A program made the translations under genes and the position numbers. This document shows positions 1-7,169 of a stretch of 9,423 bases of DNA, one piece after another. Positions within the stretch are counted from its first letter, which is position 1. Each line of letters starts with the position of its first letter. The notes under the pieces are model-generated. The model did not search any database, had not been told where the DNA came from, and saw only the letters and a program-made list of their open reading frames with translations. Origin of the DNA: JALXCG01 sp026991065 [NCBI: Gemmatimonadota bacterium] (lineage in GTDB: Bacteria; GCA-2686955); assembly GCA_026991065.1 (NCBI GenBank), contig JALXCG010000003.1:1-9423 (forward strand). Direction: 5' to 3'.

Positions 1-426
1 ACCCTGCGGGCCGGTGGGACCCATCGGGCCAACCTCGCCCTGCGGGCCTTGCGGACCGGTATCGCCCGTGTCGCCCTTCAGGCCTTGCTCACCCTGCGGG
101 CCTTGTGGACCGGTCGGGCCCATCGGGCCGACGTCACCCTGCGGGCCTTGCGGACCTTCCGGACCCATTGGGCCAACATCACCTTGCGGACCCATCGGAC
201 CTTCCGGACCCATCGGGCCGACATCACCCTGCGGACCCATCGGACCTTCCGGACCCATTTCGCCCGGCAGACCTTGGTCACCTTGCGGGCCGGTCGGGCC
301 CATCGGACCAACATCGCCCTGGGGGCCTTGCGGACCGGTCGGGCCCATCGGACCAACATCGCCCTGCGGGCCTTGCGGACCGGTCGGCCCCATTGGACCC
401 TCGGGACCCGTCGGGCCAACAACTCC
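1..426 (-). repeat. Collagen-like Gly-X-Y repeat array
   Basis: Read on the minus strand, every third codon from 426 down to the window edge is glycine: 47 consecutive triplets plus one more Gly, with no break. The triplets are mostly [12 protein letters not shown] and GDV. They form higher-order modules such as [15 protein letters not shown] (15 aa, 45 bp) and [15 protein letters not shown] (15 aa). A less regular patch ([12 protein letters not shown]) lies near 61-93 and another ([12 protein letters not shown]) near 250-285. Near-identical 45-bp DNA modules recur, so the array could change length by recombination or slippage. It probably continues past position 1. Confidence 0.93.
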
Positions 427-906
427 GCCTTCTCCAACCCACGCACCGTTCTCATCCACGACGACGCCGTAGCCATCGATCGAAATCGAGCGAGGATGGA
501 TGTCGCGACCGGTTACATCTTCGGCCTCGATTGACAACAGTGATGTCGGCGCTGCGAGAAGCGGCAAGCGTGGAGTCATCGCTTCTTCGCCGGCCACCCG
601 GATTCCGACCCACAACGGTTGGTCGAAATCAACGGCTTCCAGATCCGACTGGGATCCAATCACCAGTTGAAACAGGCCGTCGACCACTTCGATGTCGTGG
701 TGATTCTCGACAAAGACCGGCGTACCAGCGTTTGGACTCGTATAGAGCGCCACACCGATGTCGATAACACCCGAAAGAGGATCACCGACGGTATCCGTCA
801 AGCGTCCCTGAAAGCTGATCATATCAAGAGGCTCGGCGACCACCCGCGGCGCCTCAAAGGCCAGCATCGCGGTGCACAGCGCAAACCACATCCATTTCCG
901 TCTCAT
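1..906 (-). CDS. Exported collagen-like (Gly-X-Y) repeat protein, C-terminus outside window
   Basis: The reading frame is open from an ATG at 906 to the window edge (302 codons, no stop), so only the N-terminal part is seen. An AGGAG sequence lies about 7 nt upstream of the ATG. Residues 1-24 form a signal peptide ([17 protein letters not shown]...VVA). Residues ~28-120 match a recurrent N-terminal domain of secreted bacterial proteins, with the pattern '[14 protein letters not shown]', then 'ALYTS...TPVF.E', '[12 protein letters not shown]' and '[10 protein letters not shown]'. I know this pattern but cannot give a Pfam name. A short linker around [20 protein letters not shown] leads into 47 uninterrupted Gly-X-Y triplets. 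Proteins of this type are usually surface or extracellular fibres, and the unseen C-terminus may hold an anchoring or trimerisation domain. It lies downstream of and co-directional with another secreted-protein gene, 144 nt away. The surface-fibre role is inferred. Confidence 0.88.
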   Translation of the reverse strand, partial: MRRKWMWFALCTAMLAFEAPRVVAEPLDMISFQGRLTDTVGDPLSGVIDIGVALYTSPNAGTPVFVENHHDIEVVDGLFQLVIGSQSDLEAVDFDQPLWVGIRVAGEEAMTPRLPLLAAPTSLLSIEAEDVTGRDIHPRSISIDGYGVVVDENGAWVGEGGVVGPTGPEGPMGPTGPQGPQGDVGPMGPTGPQGPQGDVGPMGPTGPQGDQGLPGEMGPEGPMGPQGDVGPMGPEGPMGPQGDVGPMGPEGPQGPQGDVGPMGPTGPQGPQGEQGLKGDTGDTGPQGPQGEVGPMGPTGPQG

Positions 907-1050
907 TAACGGCTCCTAAGTTTCAAAAGTGCGCCGCCTCCCAGCCGTAGATCTTCCCCCTTGCGTCGGAGTTTGCACCGCAAATGGTGCCCTCTCTGCA
1001 CCGGATAAATCCCCCCGGAGATTGGCCCACTCAATATTGAACAATAATTA
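907..1050. other. Intergenic spacer between two minus-strand secreted-protein genes
   Basis: These 144 bp separate the stop at 1051 from the ATG at 906. The end next to the upstream gene is AT-rich and has two perfect 10-bp palindromes, TCAATATTGA (1031-1040) and AATAATTATT (1043-1052, running into the stop codon). The rest holds the paired segments annotated at 972-1002. No convincing -35/-10 pair was found. No T-rich intrinsic terminator was seen, so read-through from the upstream gene is possible. Confidence 0.5.
972..1002 (-). promoter_or_regulatory. Competing hairpins in the leader of the collagen-like gene
   Basis: On the minus strand, 66-96 nt upstream of the collagen-like start, three short segments can pair in mutually exclusive ways. 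GGTGC (998-1002) can pair with GCACC (986-990), or the same GCACC can pair with a second GGTGC (975-979). A third option is TTTGC/GCAAA (972-976 with 980-984). Such competing 5-bp stems could act as a leader switch, but they are short and may be chance. The motif GACGCAA follows (961-967), but the rest of a c-di-GMP-I riboswitch is not recognisable. Confidence 0.22.
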
Positions 1051-1674
1051 TTAGGGAACGAGTACTTCGATGTCGAAACCATCCGAGGAGAGAACCTGGC
1101 CGCCATAGGCGATCACGCTCTCGACGTGATAGATCCCTGCTGGTGCTTGACTGTTGACTTGAACTTCGATGGTCTTTTGCTTGATGTCCCAGGGCTGGAC
1201 AACGACCGGGCTCCCATAGAAGGGCAAGGTACGCTGCACGGGACCCGTGATGTCGACCCAGGTCGCATCGAAAGTCCCGGCGCCGGTGCCGGCGTTGGTC
1301 ACGATGACGTCCCAAGAAACAACGGATCCTGGATGCGTCTCGGAAGGCGCATTCTGTACGACCAAGACAAGATCGGCATATGACGAACTCGTCGAGGTTG
1401 CGCTGAGCAGGCCCACTTCCGCATCAACTTGTGCCGACCCGGTCCCGCCGATGCAGGCTTCACCGATCACGGTAAAAAGCCTGGAATCAGGACTGGTGGT
1501 TGTTCCCCCGGCTCCCCCGATTGAATAGGACGTTAGAACGTAGTTTTCACTCGAGGATCGTGCCCACGTCGTGGACGACAATCCCAGGGTGCAGACCAAT
1601 GCAACAACAAGCAGTCGACTTGATCGAAGCCACCCGCCCAACTGCAATGTGGATGGGATCAGGCTTCTGAACAT
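1051..1674 (-). CDS. Small secreted protein with Ig-like (CARDB/DUF11-like) C-terminal domain
   Basis: The predicted protein has 207 aa. The frame is open further upstream (to 1989), but the start at 1674 is chosen because it has a strong GGAGGA site 8 nt away and gives a signal peptide: an n-region with Arg residues, a hydrophobic core LLVVALVCTLGL, and a TWA cleavage site near residue 38. Residues ~44-92 contain 'YSIGGAGGTTTSPDSRLFTVIGEA.IGGTG', a style seen in secreted proteins that usually reads 'G.GG...S....I.G..GQ...G'. Residues ~99-207 look like an Ig-like beta-sandwich of the CARDB/DUF11 kind: WDVIVTNAG, DATWVDITGP, then QAPAGIYHVES and a C-terminal strand FDIEVLVP. No catalytic residues are visible, so a structural or adhesive extracellular role is likely. 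It is transcribed towards the collagen-like gene and may be co-expressed with it. The specific function is unknown. Confidence 0.82.
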   Translation of the reverse strand: MFRSLIPSTLQLGGWLRSSRLLVVALVCTLGLSSTTWARSSSENYVLTSYSIGGAGGTTTSPDSRLFTVIGEACIGGTGSAQVDAEVGLLSATSTSSSYADLVLVVQNAPSETHPGSVVSWDVIVTNAGTGAGTFDATWVDITGPVQRTLPFYGSPVVVQPWDIKQKTIEVQVNSQAPAGIYHVESVIAYGGQVLSSDGFDIEVLVP

Positions 1675-2103
1675 ATGCGCTATCCTCCGTTCTCCGGGTG
1701 ATTGCACTCCCCCGATGCCGATGACCGTATGCCCGACGATCGTGGCGGATTGCATAGAGTGAATGTATGCGGAAGCGTAACTTCCCATGGTCATCCTCGC
1801 AACAAAATGCTCGCACACTGCACGAAAGGATTGCAAATCGCGAAAGCCGCTCCTCATGCATGATGGATAGTCTGGAGTTCTCCAGCCAGGTATGCAACCC
1901 CGTTCCAGCGCCTCGGTTCCGACTCGCATCGGTGACCCGCAAGATCCCGGATGGCAGGCGGCAAGGGACCGACGACCGTCACAACTCAATGCGCCGCGAA
2001 GAGGCAGACCACGGCCAACTTCGTGACTGGGACATTGAGGGGGGGGAACAGGGATGCACGGTCACCGTTGACAGCGCAGCCGGCGCTCGGTAGCGTCCAG
2101 ATC
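1675..2103. other. Divergent intergenic region (no supportable gene)
   Basis: These 429 bp lie between the divergent secreted-protein gene (minus) and purN (plus), so promoters for both should be here. Open frames exist on both strands, but their translations are rich in Arg, Ser, Cys and His and show no recognisable domain or good start. Visible structure includes a 14-bp perfect inverted repeat CTGGAGTTCTCCAG (1872-1885) with no T-tract, and a run of eight G at 2039-2046. No clear sigma-70 promoter was found. Confidence 0.5.
1683..1688 (-). promoter_or_regulatory. Ribosome binding site deciding the start at 1674
   Basis: The minus strand reads GGAGGA followed by the 8-nt spacer TAGCGCAT and then ATG. 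This near-perfect Shine-Dalgarno sequence, plus the signal peptide that follows, sets the start at 1674 rather than at the more distant in-frame ATG at 1989. Confidence 0.75.
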
Positions 2104-2730
2104 ATGAAACACAACTCTCGCATTGTTGTGCTTGCTTCCGGCCGCGGCAGCAACTTCACGGCGATCGCCGCAGCGATCGAAAGCGCAGAGATTCCCGGCA
2201 CCATTGTTCGACTCGTGACCGACAATCCTGTTGCGCCAGCCATCGAAATCGCAAACCAGCGCGGCATTCCGGTCCAAGTCATCGACTGTGGAAGCCGTCG
2301 CGGCAGAATTCGAATGGCCGCTCGGCCGCTGCTCCTCAAATGCCTCGCAGATGCTGATGCAATCGCCTGCGCGGGCTTCATGCGCATTCTTCCACCAAGC
2401 ATCGTTCGTGCGCATCCCGCTCGCATTCTCAATGTCCACCCTTCGTTGTTGCCCGCGTTTCCCGGCCTCGAATCACCACGCCAGGCAATCGAATACGGCG
2501 TCCGTGTGGCCGGCTGCACGGTTCATTTCGTCGACGAGGGAACCGACACCGGTCCGATCATCTTTCAGGCCGCCGTGCCGGTAGATGCCTCCGATACGCC
2601 AGAAACCCTGGCCGCGCGCATTCTGCCTCACGAGCATCGGCTCTATGTCTCAGCGCTACGACTCCTGTGTCAGGGGCGGCTTACGATCCGCGGTCGCCAG
2701 GTCATCATCGAAGATGAGGAGCAGACATGA
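2104..2730 (+). CDS. purN: Phosphoribosylglycinamide (GAR) formyltransferase
   Basis: This 208-aa enzyme transfers a formyl group from 10-formyl-tetrahydrofolate to GAR in de novo purine synthesis, in the cytoplasm. The length is typical of the PurN family. The N-terminal phosphate-binding loop ASGRGSN (11-17) and the folate-site segment GFMRIL (91-96) are clear. The catalytic triad is complete: Asn110 and His112 in NVHPSLLP, and Asp148 in DEGTDTGP, corresponding to E. coli N106, H108 and D144. The start at 2104 is chosen because homology begins there. There is no strong Shine-Dalgarno in front of it, and the frame stays open upstream to 1951, but the extra 51 residues look non-coding. Its stop overlaps the next ATG (ATGA), implying translational coupling to a LolA-like envelope gene. 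That is an unusual partner, since purN commonly sits with purM or purH. Confidence 0.95.
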   Translation: MKHNSRIVVLASGRGSNFTAIAAAIESAEIPGTIVRLVTDNPVAPAIEIANQRGIPVQVIDCGSRRGRIRMAARPLLLKCLADADAIACAGFMRILPPSIVRAHPARILNVHPSLLPAFPGLESPRQAIEYGVRVAGCTVHFVDEGTDTGPIIFQAAVPVDASDTPETLAARILPHEHRLYVSALRLLCQGRLTIRGRQVIIEDEEQT

Positions 2731-3482
2731 AGCGACTGGTTACCTGGCTGGCGGCACTCCTGCTAATCGCCGCTGCCGCGCCGGCCGACGAATGTGGCGA
2801 AACGATATTGCGTAGTTTGGATCACAGCACCAACAAGGGTGCGACCCGGACCTTAGTAAGACAAACCATCCAAACTTCCAGCGGTGACGAACGGACATTC
2901 CAGTTGGAGATTCTCTCCTCGGCTTCCAGCGACGAGATGCTGGTTGTCTATACCGCCCCCGCAAGAGTTAAGGGAATCGCGTTCCTCATGCTCAACGGCC
3001 AGCGTGACATGTGGACCTACAGCCCCAAGACCCGGCGCGTGAGGAAGCTCACCTCAAGCACGAAAAAGAGAAAGGTCAACGGATCAGACTTCACCTATGA
3101 AGATTTCGCCGTGGGTGGAGGGCACATGGCCGATGACTTCACCGCCGCCTGCAATGGTGAAGAGGTGATCGATGGTCAGCCTTGCGACCGGCTGGAGTTG
3201 GTGCCAAAACCGGGCGGCCCCTCCTACTCAAAGGTCGTCGCCTGGATCGCCAAGAAACCCCGGGTTCTGCGACAAGCAGACTACTACGACGCCTCTGGCA
3301 AAGCTGTCAAACGACTGACGGCGTCCGACATCCGTTTGATTGACGGCACCCCAACTCCGCATCGCCTGGAGATGAAAAACCTCCATGGACAGCAGTCCAC
3401 GTTAATGGAGTTGCTGCGGGTCGAAACTGATGTCGCTTTTGCCGCCGACACATTCACCCTGGACAACCTTCGGAGACGTTAG
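2727..3482 (+). CDS. LolA-like outer-membrane lipoprotein-sorting family protein (periplasmic)
   Basis: The predicted protein has 251 aa, with a signal peptide at residues 1-20 (MKRLVTWLAALLLIAAAAPA). The following DEC is not a lipobox, so the protein should be soluble in the periplasm. It matches the LolA-like 'outer membrane lipoprotein-sorting protein' family (PF17131 type): a hydrophobic strand LVVYTAPARVKGIAFLML (72-89), DMWTYSPKTRRVRKL (94-108), GSDFTYEDF (119-127), 'CDRLELVPKP...YSKVVAWI' (153-174), 'YYDASGKAVKRL' (186-197), and a C-terminal DTFTLDNL. LolA-fold proteins bind acyl chains of lipoproteins or lipids in a half-barrel. Members of this subfamily often sit beside RND/MMPL exporters, and none is seen here. 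The ATG overlaps the purN stop by 4 bp, with a GAGGAG site upstream. The next gene begins immediately after its stop, so the two probably form one operon. The exact cargo is unknown. Confidence 0.87.
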   Translation: MKRLVTWLAALLLIAAAAPADECGETILRSLDHSTNKGATRTLVRQTIQTSSGDERTFQLEILSSASSDEMLVVYTAPARVKGIAFLMLNGQRDMWTYSPKTRRVRKLTSSTKKRKVNGSDFTYEDFAVGGGHMADDFTAACNGEEVIDGQPCDRLELVPKPGGPSYSKVVAWIAKKPRVLRQADYYDASGKAVKRLTASDIRLIDGTPTPHRLEMKNLHGQQSTLMELLRVETDVAFAADTFTLDNLRRR

Positions 3483-4766
3483 TTGCAGCTTATGATGCGC
3501 AACTTGTTCTGGTTGCCGCTGGCCGTCACCGCAGGCGCATCCGCCGTGGAAGTTTCCGGTGAAGTTGAGGTCACTGGTCGCGCTTTCGGTCTCGCGGATA
3601 CGACCTTCACCCAAGAGACCACTCGCACCCGAGCTTTCCTCGCGCAGGACCTCGGTTCTTCTGCCCGACTCGAATTGGGGCTCGATGCCTATACCTACTC
3701 CGGGCAGACCGCTCTTCGAGTCGTGGACCTGCTGCCATCGAGCTATGGAGCGACACTGGACACGCTTGCAGCGGTCCTTTGGACGGGCAGCTTCTTGCTG
3801 CCTCAAGGTACCGAACAGCCAGCATCCGGAATCACCAGCATTCTCGGCCGATCTCCCGACTTCGACACGTTACTGCTGAATCGAGCACTGATCTCCTGGC
3901 ATGGGCATGGCGTCAGCATCGACGCGGGTCGTCAACCGGTGGCCTGGGGCACTGGCTACGCTTGGAATCCGACCAATGTTTTCAGTCGCAAGACCCTTCT
4001 GGAACCCACGCGGGAACTGCAGGGCATCGATGTAGTGCGGCTCCGCACTGGGCACCGGGTGCGCTGCGAGGTTCTTCTCCAGCCCGACGACAAGCCCGAA
4101 GATACGGGTTGGGCCACGCGCATTCTGACTTCACTCGGAGGGTGGGATGTTTCTGCTCTGGCGTCGCGCGTGGAGTGGCGGCGCATGGACTGGAGTGGTT
4201 GGCTCGCCGGTGAGGATGTCGCCCCAAGTCTTGAGTGGGAGGCACGCGCGCCCTATTGGACAATCTTCACCGATCAGGTCACCCGACTCACACTGGGGGG
4301 GGACCTGCGGGGAGAGTGGCGCGGGGTCGGGCTGTGGGCAGAGACAGCCTGGAATCATTTGGACCGGGGAGATTCGTTCCTCGACCTGACCGCGGGGATT
4401 GATCATCTTTTCGATTTTCAGACCTATCTATTGCTCGAATACCATCGGGAAGGGGAGGGGAAGAGTTCTTCATCCGCGTACGTGCTCAATGACTGGCTGA
4501 AAGTCCTGAGTGGAGAGCGAGGCGGGATGGGCAGGGACTATCTGCTCACGGTTCTCAATCATCCTCTCGGAGATCTCAGCGAATTCTCTCTTCTCTCCCT
4601 ATGGAACCTGAGCGATGGCAGCAGCCTCACCGAAGCATCCTCGTCCCGTTCACTGGCCGATGATCTTACTGTTGTAGTCGCGGTAGACCTTCCCTTTGGG
4701 GAGGATGGCGACGAACTCGGCCGAATCGGCCGGGGCGGGTTTCTGCGCCTGACCGCCTATTTTTGA
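3483..4766 (+). CDS. Outer-membrane beta-barrel protein, uncharacterised
   Basis: The predicted protein has 427 aa, with a signal peptide ending near GASA (residue 21). The mature part is made of alternating amphipathic strands rich in Trp, Tyr, Leu and Gly (for example ARLELGLDAYTYSG, DLRGEWRGVGLWAETAW, YLLLEYHREG). It ends in LRLTAYF, whose terminal Phe is the usual recognition signal for BAM-dependent barrels. A conserved-looking segment GRQPVAWGTGYAWNPTNVF (149-167) followed by ELQGIDVVRL recalls DUF1302-like and porin-like outer-membrane proteins. The start is ambiguous. A TTG at 3483 lies 6 nt after GGAGA (3472-3476), while ATGs at 3492 and 3495 are 15-18 nt away; all give the same signal peptide core. 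The gene directly follows the LolA-like gene, which suggests a joint envelope role. A G8 run (4295-4302) lies inside the frame. The ligand is unknown. Confidence 0.85.
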   Translation: MQLMMRNLFWLPLAVTAGASAVEVSGEVEVTGRAFGLADTTFTQETTRTRAFLAQDLGSSARLELGLDAYTYSGQTALRVVDLLPSSYGATLDTLAAVLWTGSFLLPQGTEQPASGITSILGRSPDFDTLLLNRALISWHGHGVSIDAGRQPVAWGTGYAWNPTNVFSRKTLLEPTRELQGIDVVRLRTGHRVRCEVLLQPDDKPEDTGWATRILTSLGGWDVSALASRVEWRRMDWSGWLAGEDVAPSLEWEARAPYWTIFTDQVTRLTLGGDLRGEWRGVGLWAETAWNHLDRGDSFLDLTAGIDHLFDFQTYLLLEYHREGEGKSSSSAYVLNDWLKVLSGERGGMGRDYLLTVLNHPLGDLSEFSLLSLWNLSDGSSLTEASSSRSLADDLTVVVAVDLPFGEDGDELGRIGRGGFLRLTAYF

Positions 4767-5518
4767 TGCCGCTCGGTTGCGCGGAGCGGTGCGGACGCAC
4801 CCCCCGAAGCCTCCAGCAAGGTGCGCAGCAGGCGCACTTCGTCAGTGATGATGCCATCCACGCCGAGTGCCAGCAGTCGCTCCAATTCGGTGCGCTCATT
4901 CGCGTCCCAGGGATGTATGAGGAGACCGGCGGCACGCGCCTGCGCCACCAGCGTTGCATCGGTCGCCGCGGCGCGTGGATGCAGAGCGACGGCCCCCACT
5001 GCCAAGGCCCGTTCCACGCTCTCGCCCAGACTCGCGAGCCGGAGTTCGGGATTCAACCAGCGAATCGATCTCAATACCTGGGCGGAAAAACTGCTGATGA
5101 GGACCCGATGCTCCGCACCGCGGACCACCACCGCCCGAGACAAACGAGAGCGCCAGCGATGGACCCCCATGATTCCCGCCTTGATCTCCAGATTGAGAAG
5201 CAGATGGGGGGGGAGTTCATCGAGCACCTCCTCCAAGAGAGGCACGCGATCAGTACCGCTGCGGCCGCGAAACCATGCCCCCGCGTCCACCTGGCGAACG
5301 TAGGCCGCCGCACGCAGGTGCACCCACCCTCTGCCGGACGTGGTGCGGCCCAGTGTGGCATCGTGCAGCACGACGAAGCGACCATCCCGAGTAATCCGCA
5401 GGTCCAGTTCCAGTCCGTCCGCGCCCAAATCCACCGCGCGCCGGAATGACGCCAGGGTGTTTTCCGGCTCGAGTCGCGGAACGCCCCGGTGCCCTATGAC
5501 CCTCACGGCATCTACCAC
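4757..5518 (-). CDS. Glycerophosphodiester phosphodiesterase (GDPD family)
   Basis: The predicted protein has 253 aa. Enzymes of this family hydrolyse glycerophosphodiesters, products of phospholipid deacylation, to glycerol-3-phosphate and an alcohol, using a metal ion in a TIM barrel. All key motifs are present: HRG (10-12) with PENT (18-21), E37 and D39 in LELDLRIT, H52-D53, E111 and K113 in LNLEIKAG, and a late IHPWDAN (201-207) and GVDGIITDE (219-227). No signal peptide is visible, so it is probably cytoplasmic. A GTG start at 5518 is chosen because an AAAGGA site lies 7 nt upstream and the family's conserved strand begins a few residues later; the longer open frame (to 6022) runs into the divergent gene. 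It converges on the outer-membrane barrel gene with a 10-bp overlap of the two 3' ends, and diverges from the ceramidase-like pair. Confidence 0.93.
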   Translation of the reverse strand: MVDAVRVIGHRGVPRLEPENTLASFRRAVDLGADGLELDLRITRDGRFVVLHDATLGRTTSGRGWVHLRAAAYVRQVDAGAWFRGRSGTDRVPLLEEVLDELPPHLLLNLEIKAGIMGVHRWRSRLSRAVVVRGAEHRVLISSFSAQVLRSIRWLNPELRLASLGESVERALAVGAVALHPRAAATDATLVAQARAAGLLIHPWDANERTELERLLALGVDGIITDEVRLLRTLLEASGGASAPLRATERHQK

Positions 5519-5525
5519 GCCTTTT

Positions 5526-5531
5526 TCCTTT
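5526..5531 (-). promoter_or_regulatory. Ribosome binding site for the GTG start at 5518
   Basis: The minus strand reads AAAGGA, then a 7-nt spacer, then GTG. No in-frame ATG near the start of homology competes with it, so this site supports the GTG start. Confidence 0.6.
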
Positions 5532-5716
5532 CGTTGAGGATGGTGCCAAGATGAAGGAGTTGACTTGAGACCCTCGCACAAACGCCACGGGCGCGCTATC
5601 ATGAATCGGTCGGGTGGCATGATCGATTCGGAGCCCGTCCGATTCGAGCGCGATGCGCGAAACCCGCGCCCCCGCCTGTCAAGATCCGCCCACCCAAGAG
5701 ATCCGGCCCCGTGCCC

Positions 5717-5721
5717 GGAGG
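5717..5721 (+). promoter_or_regulatory. Ribosome binding site deciding the GTG start at 5730
   Basis: GGAGG lies 8 nt before GTG at 5730. The codons that follow give a clean signal peptide (MKIFSRRLVVVGTLW...). This outweighs upstream in-frame starts such as the ATG at 5601, whose extra residues are Arg/Pro/Ser-rich and not export-like. Confidence 0.78.
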
Positions 5722-5729
5722 TTTCCGCA

Positions 5730-7166
5730 GTGAAGATATTCTCTCGAAGGCTGGTAGTCGTTGGCACCCTCTGGATCGCTTCGGCGCTGATCGTCTCAGG
5801 AGTGGCGCAGGGTAGCGAATGGGACTCGAATATCCGCGCCGGTGCCGCCAAGGTGATCATTACGCCGGGCACAACTGCCGAAGGGGCACCGGAGTACGAA
5901 GACCACACCCCGGTCTTCATGGCTGGTTTCGACGTCGGCCGGGCCGCAACCGGCGTCCACGACGACCTTTTCGCCCGCGCCGCGGTGCTCGATATAGGTG
6001 GCACCCGTGTTGCGTTGGTCACACTGGATCTCGTCGGCTACATGGTGGAAGAGGTTCAGGACATTCGCTATCTGCTGCCCAAGGAGTTGCAGATCGATCG
6101 TCTGATCGTTGCGTCGACGCACAACCATGAAGGCCCCGACACCATCGGGCTCTGGGGCTGGGTCGATGATCAATGGCCGTTCCTCCACGCGGGGACCAAC
6201 GACCTCTATCTGCTGACGCTGAAGCGCAAGATCATCGAAGCGGTCGAGCTGGCCGTGGCGGATCTACGCTTCGCCGGTTTGCGCGCGGCAACCACGATGA
6301 CCGATGATCTCGACCTGATTCGGGATTCACGCGAACCGGAGATCATCGACCAGAAGCTGACCATCCTGCAGGCGGTCGCTCTGGGGGAGGATGGTGAGGT
6401 GATCACCTCCCTGGTGAACTGGTCCAACCATCCAGAGGTTCTCTGGGATGAGAATACCCTGCTGACCGCGGACTACCCCGGCTACCTTTGCACCCGACTC
6501 GAGGAGCAGTGGGGGGGGACCAGCCTCTTCATCTCCGGTGCGCTCGGCGGCTTGCTTACCCCGATCGTCACCGCTCATACGTTTGAAGAAGCGGAGCGAG
6601 TCGGCACCCTGGTCGCGGACCGCGCGACCGAAGCGATCAATGCCGCGTCCCCACAGTTGCTGCTCAATACAACCCTCACGATCCGCTCCAATGACGCTGT
6701 CGATATTTTCTTGATGAACCCGATGTTCCGAACTGTCAACGAGTTGTGGAGGCGCTCTTTCCGCACGCTGTACAATTGCGGGCCGTTCGAGTGGTTCTGT
6801 CGAGACATTCGCACTGAGGTGAACCTGCTCTCAATTGACGGCCTGATTCAGTTTGTCTCTGTTCCCGGTGAGATCGTGCCGGAACTCTCCTACGACATCT
6901 TGAAAGAGTTGGATGCTCCTCATCAGATTCTCATCGGCCTCGGCTGCGACGAGTTGGGCTACATTCTGCCGGTCTATCGCTACCAATGCAACGGCGAGGA
7001 CCCCCGCATCTGTTGGCCCACCACTGAGCGCGATTTCGAATACCCGGATAGTTTTTTTGATCCCGGTGACCATTACGAGGAGACGATGTCCGTTGGTCCC
7101 GGCGCGGCACCGGTCATCATGGGTGCGATCTTCGATCTCATTGCCGCGGAACAAGCGGGAAAGTAG
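5730..7166 (+). CDS. Secreted neutral/alkaline ceramidase-like hydrolase, paralogue 1
   Basis: The predicted protein has 478 aa, starting at a GTG with a strong GGAGG site. The signal peptide covers residues 1 to ~28. The mature protein follows the N-terminal catalytic domain of neutral/alkaline ceramidases (PF04734 type): IRAGAAKVIITP (35-46), DLFARAAVLDIGGTRVALVTLDLVG (79-103), STHNHEGPD (129-137), NWSNHP (230-235), VPGE (378-381), GLGCDELGYI (403-412) and DHYEETMSVGP (447-457). By comparison with the Pseudomonas aeruginosa enzyme, the likely zinc ligands are a His of the HNH motif (131/133), H234, E381 and Y449. The usual G-D-x-S-P nucleophile motif is not seen; the region reads SGALGGLLTP (269-278). 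The C-terminal Ig-like ceramidase domain is absent. Ceramide hydrolysis is therefore not assured, and another exported zinc-dependent amidase or hydrolase role is possible. The next paralogue begins 3 bp after the stop. Confidence 0.87.
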   Translation: MKIFSRRLVVVGTLWIASALIVSGVAQGSEWDSNIRAGAAKVIITPGTTAEGAPEYEDHTPVFMAGFDVGRAATGVHDDLFARAAVLDIGGTRVALVTLDLVGYMVEEVQDIRYLLPKELQIDRLIVASTHNHEGPDTIGLWGWVDDQWPFLHAGTNDLYLLTLKRKIIEAVELAVADLRFAGLRAATTMTDDLDLIRDSREPEIIDQKLTILQAVALGEDGEVITSLVNWSNHPEVLWDENTLLTADYPGYLCTRLEEQWGGTSLFISGALGGLLTPIVTAHTFEEAERVGTLVADRATEAINAASPQLLLNTTLTIRSNDAVDIFLMNPMFRTVNELWRRSFRTLYNCGPFEWFCRDIRTEVNLLSIDGLIQFVSVPGEIVPELSYDILKELDAPHQILIGLGCDELGYILPVYRYQCNGEDPRICWPTTERDFEYPDSFFDPGDHYEETMSVGPGAAPVIMGAIFDLIAAEQAGK

Positions 7167-7169
7167 GAA

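Larger units (their letters stand above)
5519..5729. other. Divergent intergenic region between GDPD and ceramidase-like genes
   Basis: These 211 bp must carry the promoters of both divergent genes. A recurring heptamer is visible: GAATCGG (5603-5609) inverted relative to CCGATTC (5639-5645), with a further CGATTC at 5624-5629. This could be an operator. TTGACT (5560-5565) on the plus strand and TTGACA (5682-5677) on the minus strand resemble -35 boxes, but neither has a fitting -10 at 16-18 bp. Confidence 0.4.

Noticed and set aside
14-534. Plus-strand and alternative minus-strand open frames across the repeat, with Pro/Cys/Gly- or Arg-rich translations
   Set aside because: They are shadows of the collagen repeat. 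Only the minus frame ending at 1 gives perfect Gly-X-Y, a signal peptide and a ribosome binding site.
907-1050. c-di-GMP-I (GEMM) riboswitch suggested by GACGCAA and nearby hairpins
   Set aside because: The GGCAAACC element, the GNRA-capped stem and the receptor helix are not found in the right order; the 7-nt match alone is weak.
1872-1885. CTGGAGTTCTCCAG as a terminator
   Set aside because: The inverted repeat is perfect but has no T-tract on either side and lies upstream of, not after, the flanking genes.
1675-1989. N-terminal extension of the secreted Ig-like protein to an ATG at 1989
   Set aside because: The extra ~105 residues are Cys/Arg/His-rich without a domain, and they would bury the signal peptide. 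The GGAGGA site supports 1674.
1951-2103. Extended purN start at 1951
   Set aside because: PurN homology begins at the ATG at 2104. The upstream 51 residues are low-complexity Thr/Ala/Arg with no family match.
5560-5682. TTGACT (plus) and TTGACA (minus) as -35 promoter boxes
   Set aside because: No acceptable -10 hexamer at 16-18 bp on either strand.
5565-5729. Longer N-terminus for ceramidase-like copy 1 from 5565 or 5601
   Set aside because: It would hide the signal peptide inside the protein. GTG at 5730 has a GGAGG at 8 nt and an export-type N-terminus.
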